DNA of 34,273 nucleotides, from IMG/VR virus record IMGVR_UViG_3300032607_000104, positions 1 to 34,273 of that record, one strand, 5' to 3'. This DNA is from a virus. This document shows, piece by piece, positions 23,522-32,609 of this stretch (position 1 is its first letter; each line of letters starts with the position of its first letter). Made by a program: the position numbers and the translations under genes. The notes below the pieces were generated by a model that made no database searches, had not been told where the DNA came from, and worked only from the letters and a program-made list of their open reading frames with translations.

Positions 23522-25245
23522 TATAAGAACCCATCTCTTTGTTTACGAGCAGCAATAATGTCGCTACTACTTGTATTTTTAATAACTTGAGTAATTTTAT
23601 TAATGCTTTCAGCCTGTTTAAATTTCTTAAAGTTTCCACTTGCAAGGTCTGGAAGACGTTGAAGTCCTATTTGGACTACAGTTCTAATAGGTATCATGTC
23701 TCTAGTAAACATACTATGCTCTATGTTAATACTCTCCATAATTACCTTGTAGCGCTGTCTTTCAGAAATTTTAAATATAAACGGTAGTTGAGTCATATAG
23801 CCCATATTTGCACTAAGTAGCTCTAAACCATCTAAAGGAGATTCTCCCATTAAAACTACTTTTTGAGGGTTTCCATTTACTACTCTAAATAGGTATTCAA
23901 GATCGTACTCAGTTCCACGGTGTAAAATTCCTGCGCATTGTTCAGCATCCATTAATACTGGGTAAGAGCTAGATAGAAAAGGACCCCCACCATTTTTCTT
24001 CCATTGCTTCATAGTAACCATGTCAGATACTCGGTCTAATAAAATATTTACGCTAATAGTTCCGCCAATACCGTCAGCCACTAGTGCAGCGCCGTTTTCA
24101 TTTGGACGAGTCCAGTCAACCTTATTATTTGAACTCATATTAATGCTTAGATAACTTGGGTTAAACAAAAATCTAAATCCCCAAAGCTTGTCTAAGTTGG
24201 CTGCGGAAGTAGTAGCAAATTCAGCTTGTTTTTTATCTGGAAGATCAATTATTTCTGGGTCTACGTAAAAAGAAGCTAGTTGATCGTACTTATTTGCGTT
24301 TTCATAGGCAATGGATTCGGTATCTGCTCTAGCAGAAAAATGTCTAGTAGATATGTGTGGGTAAGGGTTAAAGTTTTGAGCTCTTGTTACCGAAGGAGGT
24401 GTAGGGCCAGGAGAGGTGTCGGCACCGCCTCCTCCGCCACTATTACCAAGGGCACAGTTTTTAGCTGCGGACAGCAAAGCCTTAGCTTTTTGCCAACCGC
24501 TTCCTTTTTTAGTAAAATCGTAGTTAAATTCTCTTTTATTGTTTAACTTATCTTCTCTTTTAAATTGTCCAAGCTCATCATAATACTTAACAGTAATTGT
24601 TATTTCCCACTTAGGTCCTAAACCTTTTTTTGTTTCGTCCGCAGTTCTGTTTACTTGTACGGCATTGTGCATCCACAAACGGGCCCACTCTCGTTTACAA
24701 GAGTTCCACTCATACTGAGGGGTTTGACCAAGAGAAAAACCTCCATCAGTAGCACTTACGCTAGTTGGTACGCCCGGAGGAGTAGCTTTTTTGCTAAAAA
24801 TAGCTGAGGGGATACTTGAATTTGATTGAATTTTTACATCTGCCCATATACCGTTAACTTGAACTTGAGCGGTAAATTTAGGTGAGGCAGTTCCATTTGT
24901 ACCTTTAGGGGTTAACGTAAAATCGTAAAATTTATCTTGAATTGTTCTAATACCGCTTACATCAGCAAATGCCTTTACTGTTTCTTTAAAGGTAGCAAAC
25001 GGCCCTGTTCCAAGAACCCTAGATTTTACAGTGCCGTCACCAGATATGGCTACGCCGCCATCTGTAATAACAGTAGTGTTTTTATATAGGGTTATTCTGT
25101 AAATAACTCTAGAGTCAATCATTACTGATTTACTTTTAGTAAACCTTACTCCATAAATAGATGGGGCAGTATCTTGATCGGTACTGTACTTATTAATTTC
25201 GTAAGCTTCGACGGTGTAAAAATACCCGGAAGGTGCATCTGGCAT
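23521..25245 (-). CDS. Tail/baseplate protein downstream of tape measure (XkdP-like position)
   Basis: This 574-aa protein has a beta-rich N-terminal half, a Gly-rich hinge (GNSGGGGGAD, about 270), and a C-terminal domain with FRFLFNPSYLSINMSSNNKVDWTRPNENG, VNILLDRVSDM, ILHRGTEYDLEYLFRVVNG and INIEHSMFTRDMIPIRTVVQIGLQRLPD. This matches the domain found before LysM in XkdP-type tail proteins, which contact the baseplate and tail tip. Here LysM is encoded by the next gene. Junction TAATG with the tape measure. Confidence 0.7.
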   Translation of the reverse strand: MPDAPSGYFYTVEAYEINKYSTDQDTAPSIYGVRFTKSKSVMIDSRVIYRITLYKNTTVITDGGVAISGDGTVKSRVLGTGPFATFKETVKAFADVSGIRTIQDKFYDFTLTPKGTNGTASPKFTAQVQVNGIWADVKIQSNSSIPSAIFSKKATPPGVPTSVSATDGGFSLGQTPQYEWNSCKREWARLWMHNAVQVNRTADETKKGLGPKWEITITVKYYDELGQFKREDKLNNKREFNYDFTKKGSGWQKAKALLSAAKNCALGNSGGGGGADTSPGPTPPSVTRAQNFNPYPHISTRHFSARADTESIAYENANKYDQLASFYVDPEIIDLPDKKQAEFATTSAANLDKLWGFRFLFNPSYLSINMSSNNKVDWTRPNENGAALVADGIGGTISVNILLDRVSDMVTMKQWKKNGGGPFLSSSYPVLMDAEQCAGILHRGTEYDLEYLFRVVNGNPQKVVLMGESPLDGLELLSANMGYMTQLPFIFKISERQRYKVIMESINIEHSMFTRDMIPIRTVVQIGLQRLPDLASGNFKKFKQAESINKITQVIKNTSSSDIIAARKQRDGFL

Positions 25246-28184
25246 TAGTTACTTCCTATCGCTGCAATGTCTTTATCGGCTGCAATTGCTTTCTTAAACC
25301 TATCAAGCATTACAAGAACTTCATTATCTCCTGCTTTAGCAATGTTAACAGTCATGTTTACGTTAATAGAGCTAGCTGATCCGCCACCGCTATTGTTTCT
25401 AATACGGTCTGCTTGACCTTTATTAAGAACCATTTCACCGTCGTGCAGGTAAGCAAGGCCTTCTTTAGTTGAGTCAGCGCCATAAAAGTGTCCTGGAATT
25501 CCTGCTGCTTTAGAAGCTGTTTCAGCGTCATCTAAAAATTGTGAGAAAGCGCCGTTCTTATACGCAGACCAAGCTTTCCAATTCTTACCTTCGTTAGAAA
25601 TATTCCACGCTGCTTTAACGTTAAATGACGGATCAAACAAACGCTTGCCGTCTCTCCACTGCCCAGAATCACCAAACTTTTTAGGGTCTTTAAGACTTCT
25701 AATTTGGAAAACACCCATACTTGGACCATAAGTTTTGTTAGTAATTTTCTCATCGCCAACAGCTTTACTACGACCACCAGATTCAGCTAACGCTACTGCA
25801 AAAGCTGTTTGAAGAGACTTGCCTCTAAAACCTTGAGCGTGAAGAGCTTTTAGCAATCCTTTACGAGAACCAAAGGCCATTCCACCAGTGTCTCCAGAAG
25901 CAGAGGTCATTTGATTGTCGCCCATCAAACCATCTAATACAGATGATCCCTGCCCTTTACTTTTAGCCCAGTCTACGGCGCCAGAATCAGAAACATCTCC
26001 GTATGAGAGTGGGCCACCCTGTTGAATCATTGCTAGAAGTTGACCGCCTGCGTAGGCAGTTCCTTTAGGGGTATCTCCTCCCAACACAAACTGTGAAAGA
26101 TCTCCAGCCATATCAGTTTCTTTGTCATTCTTAAACAATCCAGAAACGCTTGATTTAATTTTTCCAAAAATGCTCTTAGGGTCTACTGATTGCTTATTTG
26201 TTTTATCTTTACGTACTTCAAAGTGAAGGTGGGGTCCAGTAGAAGATCCTGAACCAGGTGCTCCCTTTTTACCCCCAGAGTAAGCAATAAGACTTCCTTG
26301 GGTAACTTTTTGCCCAGCTTTTACTACCGCACGACTTAAGTGTGCGTAATAGGTATAAAAACCTTCATGCTTAATTACAACATACAAGCCAAAACTTCTT
26401 GAAGAATTTGGTTGAGTTGTTACTTGATCTACAACACCGTCTGCTGCTGCTAGTACTGGACTACCTACTGGCATGGCATAGTCAATACCACCGTGGTGGT
26501 GCCTTTCCTTAGGGTTGTTTGGATCGGTTCTCCAACCAAATGCAGAAGAAATATGTTTTGAATTTGGAGCAGGATTAACACCTACAGTTTGTGCTACTCC
26601 AGAACTTGCTGGTCCGGAGCTATCTCCACCACCCTTACCCATAAGCTGACCTACTGCGTTTGATCCTCCACCAATTAACGCACCGGCTAATGCTCCCAAA
26701 GGCCCACCAAACATTGCGCCACCACCAGCACCAATAGCAGTGCTAGTTAACAAAGATTTAAAATCAAATCCTTTTTTAGTTTTTGCAGATTGATATCCGC
26801 CGTAAGCAGATAACGCTGCTCCTAAAATAGGCACTGGTTTTGCTAATGAGGCAAACTTACTAAATTTACTTGCTGTAGCTGCAGCACCTGCTGCTGTTCC
26901 AGCTGCTCCAACTGCTCCGGCTCCACCAGCCGCACCTGCAGCACCAGCCGCACCTAAAGCTGGGGCAATAAGTTTTCCACCTCCACCAAGTGCCATACGC
27001 ATCATAAGCATGTTTGAAAGGGCACCTGCAGCACCAGACATGGTTGCCCCTGCGCCACCTGCTTGTGGAAGAGTCTGCAGTATTCCCTTTAGTGATGCTA
27101 AACCGTTTACTACGCCAGGCAATGTTTCAGCTATAGCAGCAAACCCGTTATTAACTGCTGCGGCAGCTCCAAGAGCTCCTTGGTATCCGCCAACTAATCC
27201 TTTTTCTGTTCCCTCTAAAAGACGATTTTGTGAGCTTTGAAAATTAAAGTTACTCTCTTGAACTCCACCTTTAACGCCCATAGTTCCAAGCATGCCTTTA
27301 GCACTTGACATTTGTTTTGCAGTAAGTGGCTTGTTGTTTTTAAATCTAGCCATAAGTCCGCTTGCGTATAGATTAAATAGGCTGGGGTCTCCACCAGCAA
27401 TAGTCATAATTGTCTGATACTCAACACTGTTTGGGCTAAACATTACCTCAGGATTTTTAGGTGTCTTTCCTCGGTATATCTTTGAGTACAACTCGTTAAT
27501 AATTTCGTTAGGTGGTCTAAGGTTTCCCTCTCGGTCACGAAGTCTAATTCCTAGACGCAACATGTTCATTCCGTTTTGGCTAGCGTAAGATCCCGCGGCT
27601 TGTTCGTTGCTCATACCACTGACAGCACTCATGCCACCAAGCTGGTTCATAATTCTTTGTGTGCTTACTGATTGTGCACCGTAACCGCCTTGAGACAGAA
27701 TCTGTCCCATAGCCATAGTTGGTCCCATGGAGCTAGTTGCGTTCCCACGTCCAGCCATAGAGTTTGCAGAACTAATTACTCCTCGAGCACCCATGCGGCC
27801 AGAACTGTACATGGCAACGCCTTCAGCGCTAAGTCTTTGTGTTACAGCAGTCATTGTGTTAGGCATGATGCCCATAGCACCTGCACCAATAGCTGCTACT
27901 CCTAAGCCAACTCTTGAAGCAGTTGACATACCGCCGCCACGGTCAGGTAACTGAGCAAGGCTGCTACCCATAGTGCTGGTAGGTTTGCCATTAGCGGCAG
28001 ATTGAGCATCAGCAGTTGCTTGAGCATGCTTTTTTATTTTTTCGTAACTTTTTTCTATGTTAGTTACGGTTTTGAGCATGTTAAGAAGACCTTTATTACC
28101 GGTCTCAGTTAACTTTTCGACACTCTTTTGACCGGTGAAAGCTTCATCTCCACCGGTGCCTAAGTTTCCTCTTGCCTCTGCCAA
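25245..28184 (-). CDS. Tape measure protein with M23 peptidase and lytic-transglycosylase-like domains
   Basis: This 979-aa protein starts at TTG (28184), preceded by GGCGGTGAG. The N-terminal half is helical/low-complexity and contains a strongly Ala/Gly-rich hydrophobic tract (about 400-430 and 490-520). An M23 zinc-peptidase domain follows (SSAFGWRTDP, HHHGGIDY about 562, YAHLSR, GPHLHFEV about 650), then an SLT-like domain (ALAESGGR about 800, GVFQIRSL), and the C-terminal signature YLHDGEMVLNKGQADRI. It sets tail length and probably digests peptidoglycan during DNA entry. Confidence 0.92.
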   Translation of the reverse strand: MAEARGNLGTGGDEAFTGQKSVEKLTETGNKGLLNMLKTVTNIEKSYEKIKKHAQATADAQSAANGKPTSTMGSSLAQLPDRGGGMSTASRVGLGVAAIGAGAMGIMPNTMTAVTQRLSAEGVAMYSSGRMGARGVISSANSMAGRGNATSSMGPTMAMGQILSQGGYGAQSVSTQRIMNQLGGMSAVSGMSNEQAAGSYASQNGMNMLRLGIRLRDREGNLRPPNEIINELYSKIYRGKTPKNPEVMFSPNSVEYQTIMTIAGGDPSLFNLYASGLMARFKNNKPLTAKQMSSAKGMLGTMGVKGGVQESNFNFQSSQNRLLEGTEKGLVGGYQGALGAAAAVNNGFAAIAETLPGVVNGLASLKGILQTLPQAGGAGATMSGAAGALSNMLMMRMALGGGGKLIAPALGAAGAAGAAGGAGAVGAAGTAAGAAATASKFSKFASLAKPVPILGAALSAYGGYQSAKTKKGFDFKSLLTSTAIGAGGGAMFGGPLGALAGALIGGGSNAVGQLMGKGGGDSSGPASSGVAQTVGVNPAPNSKHISSAFGWRTDPNNPKERHHHGGIDYAMPVGSPVLAAADGVVDQVTTQPNSSRSFGLYVVIKHEGFYTYYAHLSRAVVKAGQKVTQGSLIAYSGGKKGAPGSGSSTGPHLHFEVRKDKTNKQSVDPKSIFGKIKSSVSGLFKNDKETDMAGDLSQFVLGGDTPKGTAYAGGQLLAMIQQGGPLSYGDVSDSGAVDWAKSKGQGSSVLDGLMGDNQMTSASGDTGGMAFGSRKGLLKALHAQGFRGKSLQTAFAVALAESGGRSKAVGDEKITNKTYGPSMGVFQIRSLKDPKKFGDSGQWRDGKRLFDPSFNVKAAWNISNEGKNWKAWSAYKNGAFSQFLDDAETASKAAGIPGHFYGADSTKEGLAYLHDGEMVLNKGQADRIRNNSGGGSASSINVNMTVNIAKAGDNEVLVMLDRFKKAIAADKDIAAIGSN

Positions 28185-28185
28185 G

Positions 28186-28341
28186 TTATCTCACCGCCTT
28201 AGGTCTTGTAATAGCCTTAGATAAAAATATTAATCGTTCTCGTACTGTAAGACCTCTTATATCCCGTAACGACCAGCCCGGGTAGTACTGAGCTAGAAGA
28301 TCATAGGCATCAATTACGTCTTGATATGTTATTTCATTGAC
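28186..28341 (-). CDS. Frameshifted extension of the tail assembly chaperone (51 codons, no start)
   Basis: This reading frame has no ATG, GTG, TTG or CTG before residue 40, yet encodes a convincing peptide (VNEITYQDVIDAYDLLAQYY...WSLRDIRGLTVRERLIFLSKAI) ending in TAA 1 bp before the tape-measure start. It is in the +1 frame relative to the upstream gene, and the two frames meet at TTT CGT C. A G/GT-type chaperone fusion of about 324 residues (273 + 51) is predicted. Evidence is position, lack of a start, and the slip site. Confidence 0.75.
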   Translation of the reverse strand, partial: VNEITYQDVIDAYDLLAQYYPGWSLRDIRGLTVRERLIFLSKAITRPKAVR

Positions 28342-29161
28342 GAAACAACTCTGCCAGTGTTAGTGGCAGGCTTACCTCCTGGCCGCAGTTTTTGCAAGCC
28401 TTTTTAATTTCGCTTAGTTGTGGTCCAGGATTACGCTTTGCAATCTCTTCTAGCAAGGTTCTACGATCATTGATTCCTAGATTTCTAATTCGACTCGAGT
28501 CTAAAACTGGCTGATCACCAATCTCAACTACACAAGAAGTTAACAGCAAAGTATCTAGTTCTGCAGAGTTCTTATCGGTAGCATTAATGATCTTTGTTTG
28601 AACATCTCCGCTAGGTAAGTTTACTTTTGCAAGTCCTGCTTTAAGCTCTACTGTAAATCTACGATCATTGATAGGGTCATCTAGCTCTTTGGTCTCAACA
28701 TCTGTATCTAGATCAATTTTAAAAGTTTGAAGCTCTGGGCATTTATCGCATACAGTAGATAGTTCTACTTCGGCTCCAAATGTTGCTTTTCTAATTGCTA
28801 GAAGCAGAGCTTCTCTGTCTCCTGCAAGTAGAACTCCCAGAATAGCTTTGGTAGCTGGTTGGCCTCCAACGGAGACTGTTCCTCGCTCCAAGATAGCTAG
28901 TAGAGCTTTGCCTGGATCAGAAATCTTTACAATGGCTTCCTCATCGGAGCCTGTAAGTTCTCTAACTTCAGCTGTTCTATGTACAGTTGCTTCAAACGGA
29001 TCAATAAAACCCGCTGGAAGCTTAACCTCTGTTTCAGGGAGTGATGGGATAACCACTTCTGGTATAGATCCCATCACTTCCTGATTAACAAGATTGTTTA
29101 CATCTTCTAACAGTTTGTTCGCCATTGCCGGATTTTCTGCGGCATTGATAGTTGTAGACAT
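28334..29161 (-). CDS. Tail assembly chaperone / gp26-like protein
   Basis: This 275-aa protein is acidic, with an N-terminal leader, a middle domain with LLAGDREALLLAIRKATFGAEV, and two Cys pairs C138-x2-C141 (VCDKCP) and C256-x2-C259 (ACKNCG), a zinc-ribbon-like pattern seen in T4-type baseplate/chaperone proteins. It lies between the tail tube and the tape measure, where chaperones are always found, and ends in TTT CGT CAA TGA, the predicted frameshift site. SD AAAAGGAAT lies upstream. Confidence 0.75.
   Translation of the reverse strand: MSTTINAAENPAMANKLLEDVNNLVNQEVMGSIPEVVIPSLPETEVKLPAGFIDPFEATVHRTAEVRELTGSDEEAIVKISDPGKALLAILERGTVSVGGQPATKAILGVLLAGDREALLLAIRKATFGAEVELSTVCDKCPELQTFKIDLDTDVETKELDDPINDRRFTVELKAGLAKVNLPSGDVQTKIINATDKNSAELDTLLLTSCVVEIGDQPVLDSSRIRNLGINDRRTLLEEIAKRNPGPQLSEIKKACKNCGQEVSLPLTLAELFRQ
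28339..28345 (-). other. Predicted +1 ribosomal frameshift site (TTT CGT C)
   Basis: At codon 273 the frame-0 sequence reads TTG TTT CGT CAA TGA. If the Phe tRNA slips from UUU to UUC, translation continues in GTC AAT GAA with no stop for 51 codons. UUU CGU C is the same heptamer that gives +1 shifting in influenza PA-X. A -2 shift would reach the same frame, but re-pairing is poor. Confidence 0.65.
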
Positions 29162-29184
29162 GTTGTATTCCTTTTCTTAGAGTA

Positions 29185-29808
29185 TTAGAAGGCTGCTGCT
29201 GATCCTGCGGCTGTTAATGCTGAAGCGTACTTAGCATCCCAACCTTCATGAACAAGAGTCATTTCTTCGACCATCAAGCTATTTCCACCAGCATCTAGGT
29301 TGCTGTATGAAAGGTTTGTAATCCACGCATTATATACGCGGAAACGAATAGCTACGTGAGGTGTATCTGAGTTTACTCCTGCAAGAGTTGCATCTGCACC
29401 AGATAGACCAGCAGGGTTTGGATGGCTAAGAACGCGGATATCCAAATCGCAACGGAAATCTGCTCCAATACCAGCTTTAGCTCCTGAGCTAACTACTGAG
29501 AATAGACGCTTCATCCAAGCGGCCTGTGAGGAATCCCCCAACATTACTCCTTTGCTAAGTGTGATTGGACTAAACGAAGTTTGTCCAGGCAATTGGTGAA
29601 CAGTGGTGTTATATCCACCTTCACGGTATTGGATTGCTTCAGTAGAGACGGTTAGGCCTGATACTGAGGTAAATCCCATTTTAGTGTCGAAACTGAATAC
29701 GGGTGTAGCTGCATCAGTTGTCGGTAGAAAGTCTACGAGAAACCGAAAGTTACGAACTGGATCGGTTGCTAGAGTACTTAATACGTTAGTAAACGCGGGT
29801 TTTGCCAT
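29185..29808 (-). CDS. Tail tube protein (T4 gp19-like)
   Basis: This 207-aa protein has the tube signature: VRNFRFLVDF near residue 20, GFTSVSGLTVSTEAIQYREGGYN, LPGQTSFSPITLSKGVM, a central acidic portion (DFRCDLDIRVLSH) and a C-terminal AWITNLSYSNLDAGGNSLMVEEMTLVHEGW strand. It forms the inner tube of the contractile tail. It lies directly after the sheath gene, as in T4, and precedes the chaperone and tape measure. Confidence 0.93.
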   Translation of the reverse strand: MAKPAFTNVLSTLATDPVRNFRFLVDFLPTTDAATPVFSFDTKMGFTSVSGLTVSTEAIQYREGGYNTTVHQLPGQTSFSPITLSKGVMLGDSSQAAWMKRLFSVVSSGAKAGIGADFRCDLDIRVLSHPNPAGLSGADATLAGVNSDTPHVAIRFRVYNAWITNLSYSNLDAGGNSLMVEEMTLVHEGWDAKYASALTAAGSAAAF

Positions 29809-29828
29809 GATCTATTATCCTTTCCTTA

Positions 29829-31355
29829 CTACGCCGAAGCGTTTCCGGTGATCTGCCCAATGCTGATCACAATGAATTCTGCAGGATATTCAACAGCCAC
29901 ACCAACTTCGATGTTTACTCGACCATTTAAAATATCTGTAGCTGTGTTATTTGAAGCATCGCATCTTACGTAAAATGCTTCCTCTGGAGTTTGTCCACGT
30001 AGGCCACCCTGTGACCAGTAATTACGAAGGAAGTTTCCAATCGCAGTACGAAGTTGGTTCCAAAGAATCTCGCTGTTGTTCTCAAACACGGCAAAGTTGC
30101 TTCGGTCAGTGATTTCTTTCTTCAAGAAGATCATTGAGCGGCGTACGTTGATGTAACGCTCTCCGGTTGAGTTGTTAAGTGTACGACCACCCATAATTAC
30201 AATGCCGCCACCAGGAACGTTACGAATAGCGTTTACTGGCTTAGATGCTGAGTTAAGTGAATCTAGTTCTGCGTTTGTTAGGGTGCGCTCTAGAGCAACG
30301 GCACTTCCAATTTTTGTACCAAAGCCCGCTGGGGTCTTGAATACTCCACGTGAAGCGTCTGTTTCTAGATACTTACCTGCTGCAATTGCTGCTGGTCCAA
30401 CTACGCGAGTTGCGCCTGGCGCTGATTTTAGTAGGTCTGGAATTACTACCCATGGGAAGTAGATTGCTGCGTTTCCGCCATCTACTGCTCCGCAACCATC
30501 GATTGCGTAAGTAACGGCTTCTGCGGCTGTACTTCCTGCTGGTGGATCAATTAAAGCAAATACATCTCCACGAGCATCTGCATAAGCAGTTATATCGTTG
30601 TCTAAAAGAACCTTAGCTGCACGAGCACCTGTCTCACCACCTGATGCAAATGCATAAGATGCATCTGCGTTCATCATAATTAGTGGGTTAGTAATTGAAT
30701 CAAAGGTTGATAGGGCAGTTTGGTAGCTAGCACGTGTAGGTGCTGATCCGTCTGCTCCTGAAGTAAACGCCTTGACTCCAGCAATTTCCGGCTGGTTAGC
30801 TGGAGCTGCTGTACCTGAAGTTAGGTTAGTAAGTGTTACGTAATATGAAGCTGAGTTTACGTAAGCTACCGCGTAGCGGCTGTTTGTTGTGGACATGCTT
30901 AGATCAGTAAACTGTTCTAAGATGCCATTTGCATCTGAAATAATCAGATTAAATGTGGTTGTAGAAGAAGATGTAACTTCTGCTGTCAATGCGTTACCCC
31001 AAGCACCAGCACTTTTTGCTGTTACTCGAATTGTACTAAGTGGGGTACCTGCACGGTCACGAAGGACTACGGATGCTGCTGTAGCACCTGAACCTGTAAC
31101 ACGCTTAATGTATGCACTACGTCCGCCATTTGCAAAAAACGAATAGATTGCCCAGGTAGCTGGGTAGCTATCTGAAAGGCTTCCAAAAGTTTTTCCAAAG
31201 TCATACCAGCTTTGAATTAAGACTGGCTCTGTTGTAGGTCCTTGTGCAAATGCACCTAGGAACGCTCCGCGAGCTTGTCCGTTGTTTGCTAGTGTGATTA
31301 ATTGAGGCAGAGGTACTTCATTGATGAAGACTCCTGGTCTGCTATAACTTGCCAT
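29829..31355 (-). CDS. Contractile tail sheath protein
   Basis: The 508-aa protein starts MASYSRPGVFINEVPL, and its C-terminal region contains RYINVRRSMIFLKKEITDRSNFAVFENNSEILWNQLRTAIGNFLRNYWSQGGLRG, TPEEAFYVRCD and NIEVGVAVEYPAEFIVISIGQ, the conserved sheath core. The middle is a variable, Ala/Gly/Thr-rich outer domain. It drives contraction during injection. SD AAGGAG precedes the ATG. Confidence 0.95.
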   Translation of the reverse strand: MASYSRPGVFINEVPLPQLITLANNGQARGAFLGAFAQGPTTEPVLIQSWYDFGKTFGSLSDSYPATWAIYSFFANGGRSAYIKRVTGSGATAASVVLRDRAGTPLSTIRVTAKSAGAWGNALTAEVTSSSTTTFNLIISDANGILEQFTDLSMSTTNSRYAVAYVNSASYYVTLTNLTSGTAAPANQPEIAGVKAFTSGADGSAPTRASYQTALSTFDSITNPLIMMNADASYAFASGGETGARAAKVLLDNDITAYADARGDVFALIDPPAGSTAAEAVTYAIDGCGAVDGGNAAIYFPWVVIPDLLKSAPGATRVVGPAAIAAGKYLETDASRGVFKTPAGFGTKIGSAVALERTLTNAELDSLNSASKPVNAIRNVPGGGIVIMGGRTLNNSTGERYINVRRSMIFLKKEITDRSNFAVFENNSEILWNQLRTAIGNFLRNYWSQGGLRGQTPEEAFYVRCDASNNTATDILNGRVNIEVGVAVEYPAEFIVISIGQITGNASA

Positions 31356-31399
31356 TCTTATTACTCCTTAGGGTTGAGTTGTTTTCTCGGGGTGCCAAT

Positions 31400-32029
31400 T
31401 TATATTTGTATTGTTTCAAACGGGATGTCCTGGCTATTGAGCGATATTAGAGGAGGGGTTTGTACTGGGTACTTCTGAGCAATAGCAGTAGGCAAGACTT
31501 CAGCACTAATGCGTATGTTGTACACATTAGAGAATAGTCTCTTACCGTTTTGATCAGTAGTATCTTTTTTTGACATTCCCAGAAATTCAACACGTCTAAG
31601 CGTTTTGTCTTCTGGAACAATAAGGCGGCCAAAACGCAATGGGATGCGGTGGCCAGATAGCATTGCTGCCATGATTGCACGATCATGTCTAGGCTGACGT
31701 GCGTAGGTAGTAATTTGATAATCAAGGTTTACTGGAATAGGCATTTCAGTAACATATTGCTTTGAGCCAGCACCACTTGAAAGTGTTGTTCCAGCATCTA
31801 CACCTTCTGGGTAATAAGGCATAGTAATAGTTCCGCGATGAGCTCGTTCAAAGTCTTCAGAGTAACCAATAAAGTCAAGAGTGATATATGGGTATACCTG
31901 ATCTCTAATTTCCATATCAGGTTGTCCATACCAGACTCCTACTGGGCGTACAGCGTTTCCACTATCAGAAACGTTTATGCCTTGTAGAGCAGCCTTCAGG
32001 GCTTTATCTTCATTTAGAATAATAGGCAT
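31400..32029 (-). CDS. Tail completion/neck-type protein (209 aa)
   Basis: No family is firmly recognised. The protein is mixed alpha/beta, with PVGVWYGQPDMEIRDQVYPYITLDFIGYSEDFERAHRGTITMPYYPEG, YVTEMPIPVNLDYQITTYARQPRHDRAIMAAMLSG and HRIPLRFGRLIVPED. Its position, after a head-tail connector-like gene (TAATG junction) and before the sheath, is that of tail terminator or sheath-stabiliser proteins. That role is inferred from position. Confidence 0.6.
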   Translation of the reverse strand: MPIILNEDKALKAALQGINVSDSGNAVRPVGVWYGQPDMEIRDQVYPYITLDFIGYSEDFERAHRGTITMPYYPEGVDAGTTLSSGAGSKQYVTEMPIPVNLDYQITTYARQPRHDRAIMAAMLSGHRIPLRFGRLIVPEDKTLRRVEFLGMSKKDTTDQNGKRLFSNVYNIRISAEVLPTAIAQKYPVQTPPLISLNSQDIPFETIQI

Positions 32030-32352
32030 TAGATGAGCCCCTGCAATCTCAAGCTATTTGACATGCCGGTAGCAAAGCTATCTTGATCTATGAAGTTAGT
32101 TAGAAAATTTCTAAGCACAGCGGATGGAGGGGTATCTTGATCCCCATACTCTAAAAAGTTGACTTGAGCTGAAAGGTGTGGTGGATAGTAGATCTTGTAC
32201 TCACCGTCTTTGTGGACGATGGACATTTGGCTTACTACAGCCTCAGGCCATTTGTTCATACGGCACCAAGTTTTAAGGCGCTGAGTAGTGATACGAGAGT
32301 CTTCTATTTCTGCTGCAGAGACCGAGCTAGTTATAAGGTCTGATAGCTTCAC
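32029..32352 (-). CDS. HK97 gp10-like head-tail/tail completion protein (107 aa)
   Basis: The start is GTG, overlapping the preceding stop (GTGA). The C-terminal VNFLEYGDQDTPPSAVLRNFL resembles the V-x-x-G-T...P-P...R-x-x-L motif of gp10-like tail completion proteins. The N-terminal part is helical with a basic KTWCRMNKWPEAVV patch. The position just before the tail-terminator-like gene supports a connector role. The assignment is motif-level only. Confidence 0.55.
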   Translation of the reverse strand: MKLSDLITSSVSAAEIEDSRITTQRLKTWCRMNKWPEAVVSQMSIVHKDGEYKIYYPPHLSAQVNFLEYGDQDTPPSAVLRNFLTNFIDQDSFATGMSNSLRLQGLI

Positions 32353-32510
32353 TTACGGCCCGCGATTACTTTAGCAGTTAGACTTCCTGCAATCCATCCG
32401 GCTACCATCGAGCCAGCATGAAATTTGTCTAAGCCAAGTACACCGCGTACGAATTGCTCTCGGTCGGCATCGCTCTCTTCGCGTGCCAAACGGTCAAGTA
32501 AGTAAATCAT
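32349..32510 (-). CDS. Small hypothetical protein with C-terminal hydrophobic helix (53 aa)
   Basis: The peptide starts MIYLLDRLAREESDADREQF with a charged first half and ends MVAGWIAGSLTAKVIAGRK, a moderately hydrophobic helix. GGAGG lies 6 nt before the ATG and the stop overlaps the next gene (GTGA). Small proteins like this at the head-tail junction are common but not recognisable. It is the first gene downstream of the terminator at 32588-32609, so it may open the tail transcription unit. Confidence 0.65.
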   Translation of the reverse strand: MIYLLDRLAREESDADREQFVRGVLGLDKFHAGSMVAGWIAGSLTAKVIAGRK

Positions 32511-32552
32511 CAGAATCCTCCAAAAGAAGATGCGGGGTCAAGCTGCAGGGTT

Positions 32553-32566
32553 CCGGATTACTCCGG
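32553..32566 (-). other. Small hairpin with GTAA tetraloop after the terminator
   Basis: CCGGA and TCCGG pair around GTAA (a GNRA-type loop) on the transcript, about 22 nt downstream of the terminator hairpin. There is no U-run, so it is not a terminator. It lies in the leader of the tail unit and could stabilise an RNA 5' end; the evidence is structural only. Confidence 0.35.
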
Positions 32567-32587
32567 CGTCAAGAACAAGAGTAAATG

Positions 32588-32609
32588 AAAAAGCCCCCTT
32601 TCGGGGGCT
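32588..32609 (-). terminator. Intrinsic terminator at the end of the mini-protein cassette
   Basis: On the transcript strand a 7-bp GC-rich stem AGCCCCC/GGGGGCT closes a GAAA tetraloop, followed by TTTT. It lies 26 bp after the stop of the Lys-rich gene at 32635. No other equally clear terminator was found between 34273 and 15009. Confidence 0.88.

Noticed and set aside
26870-26990. Ala/Gly-coding repeat in the tape measure as a DNA repeat element
   Set aside because: The repetition follows from the hydrophobic Ala/Gly tract usual in tape measure proteins, with no separate DNA-level unit.
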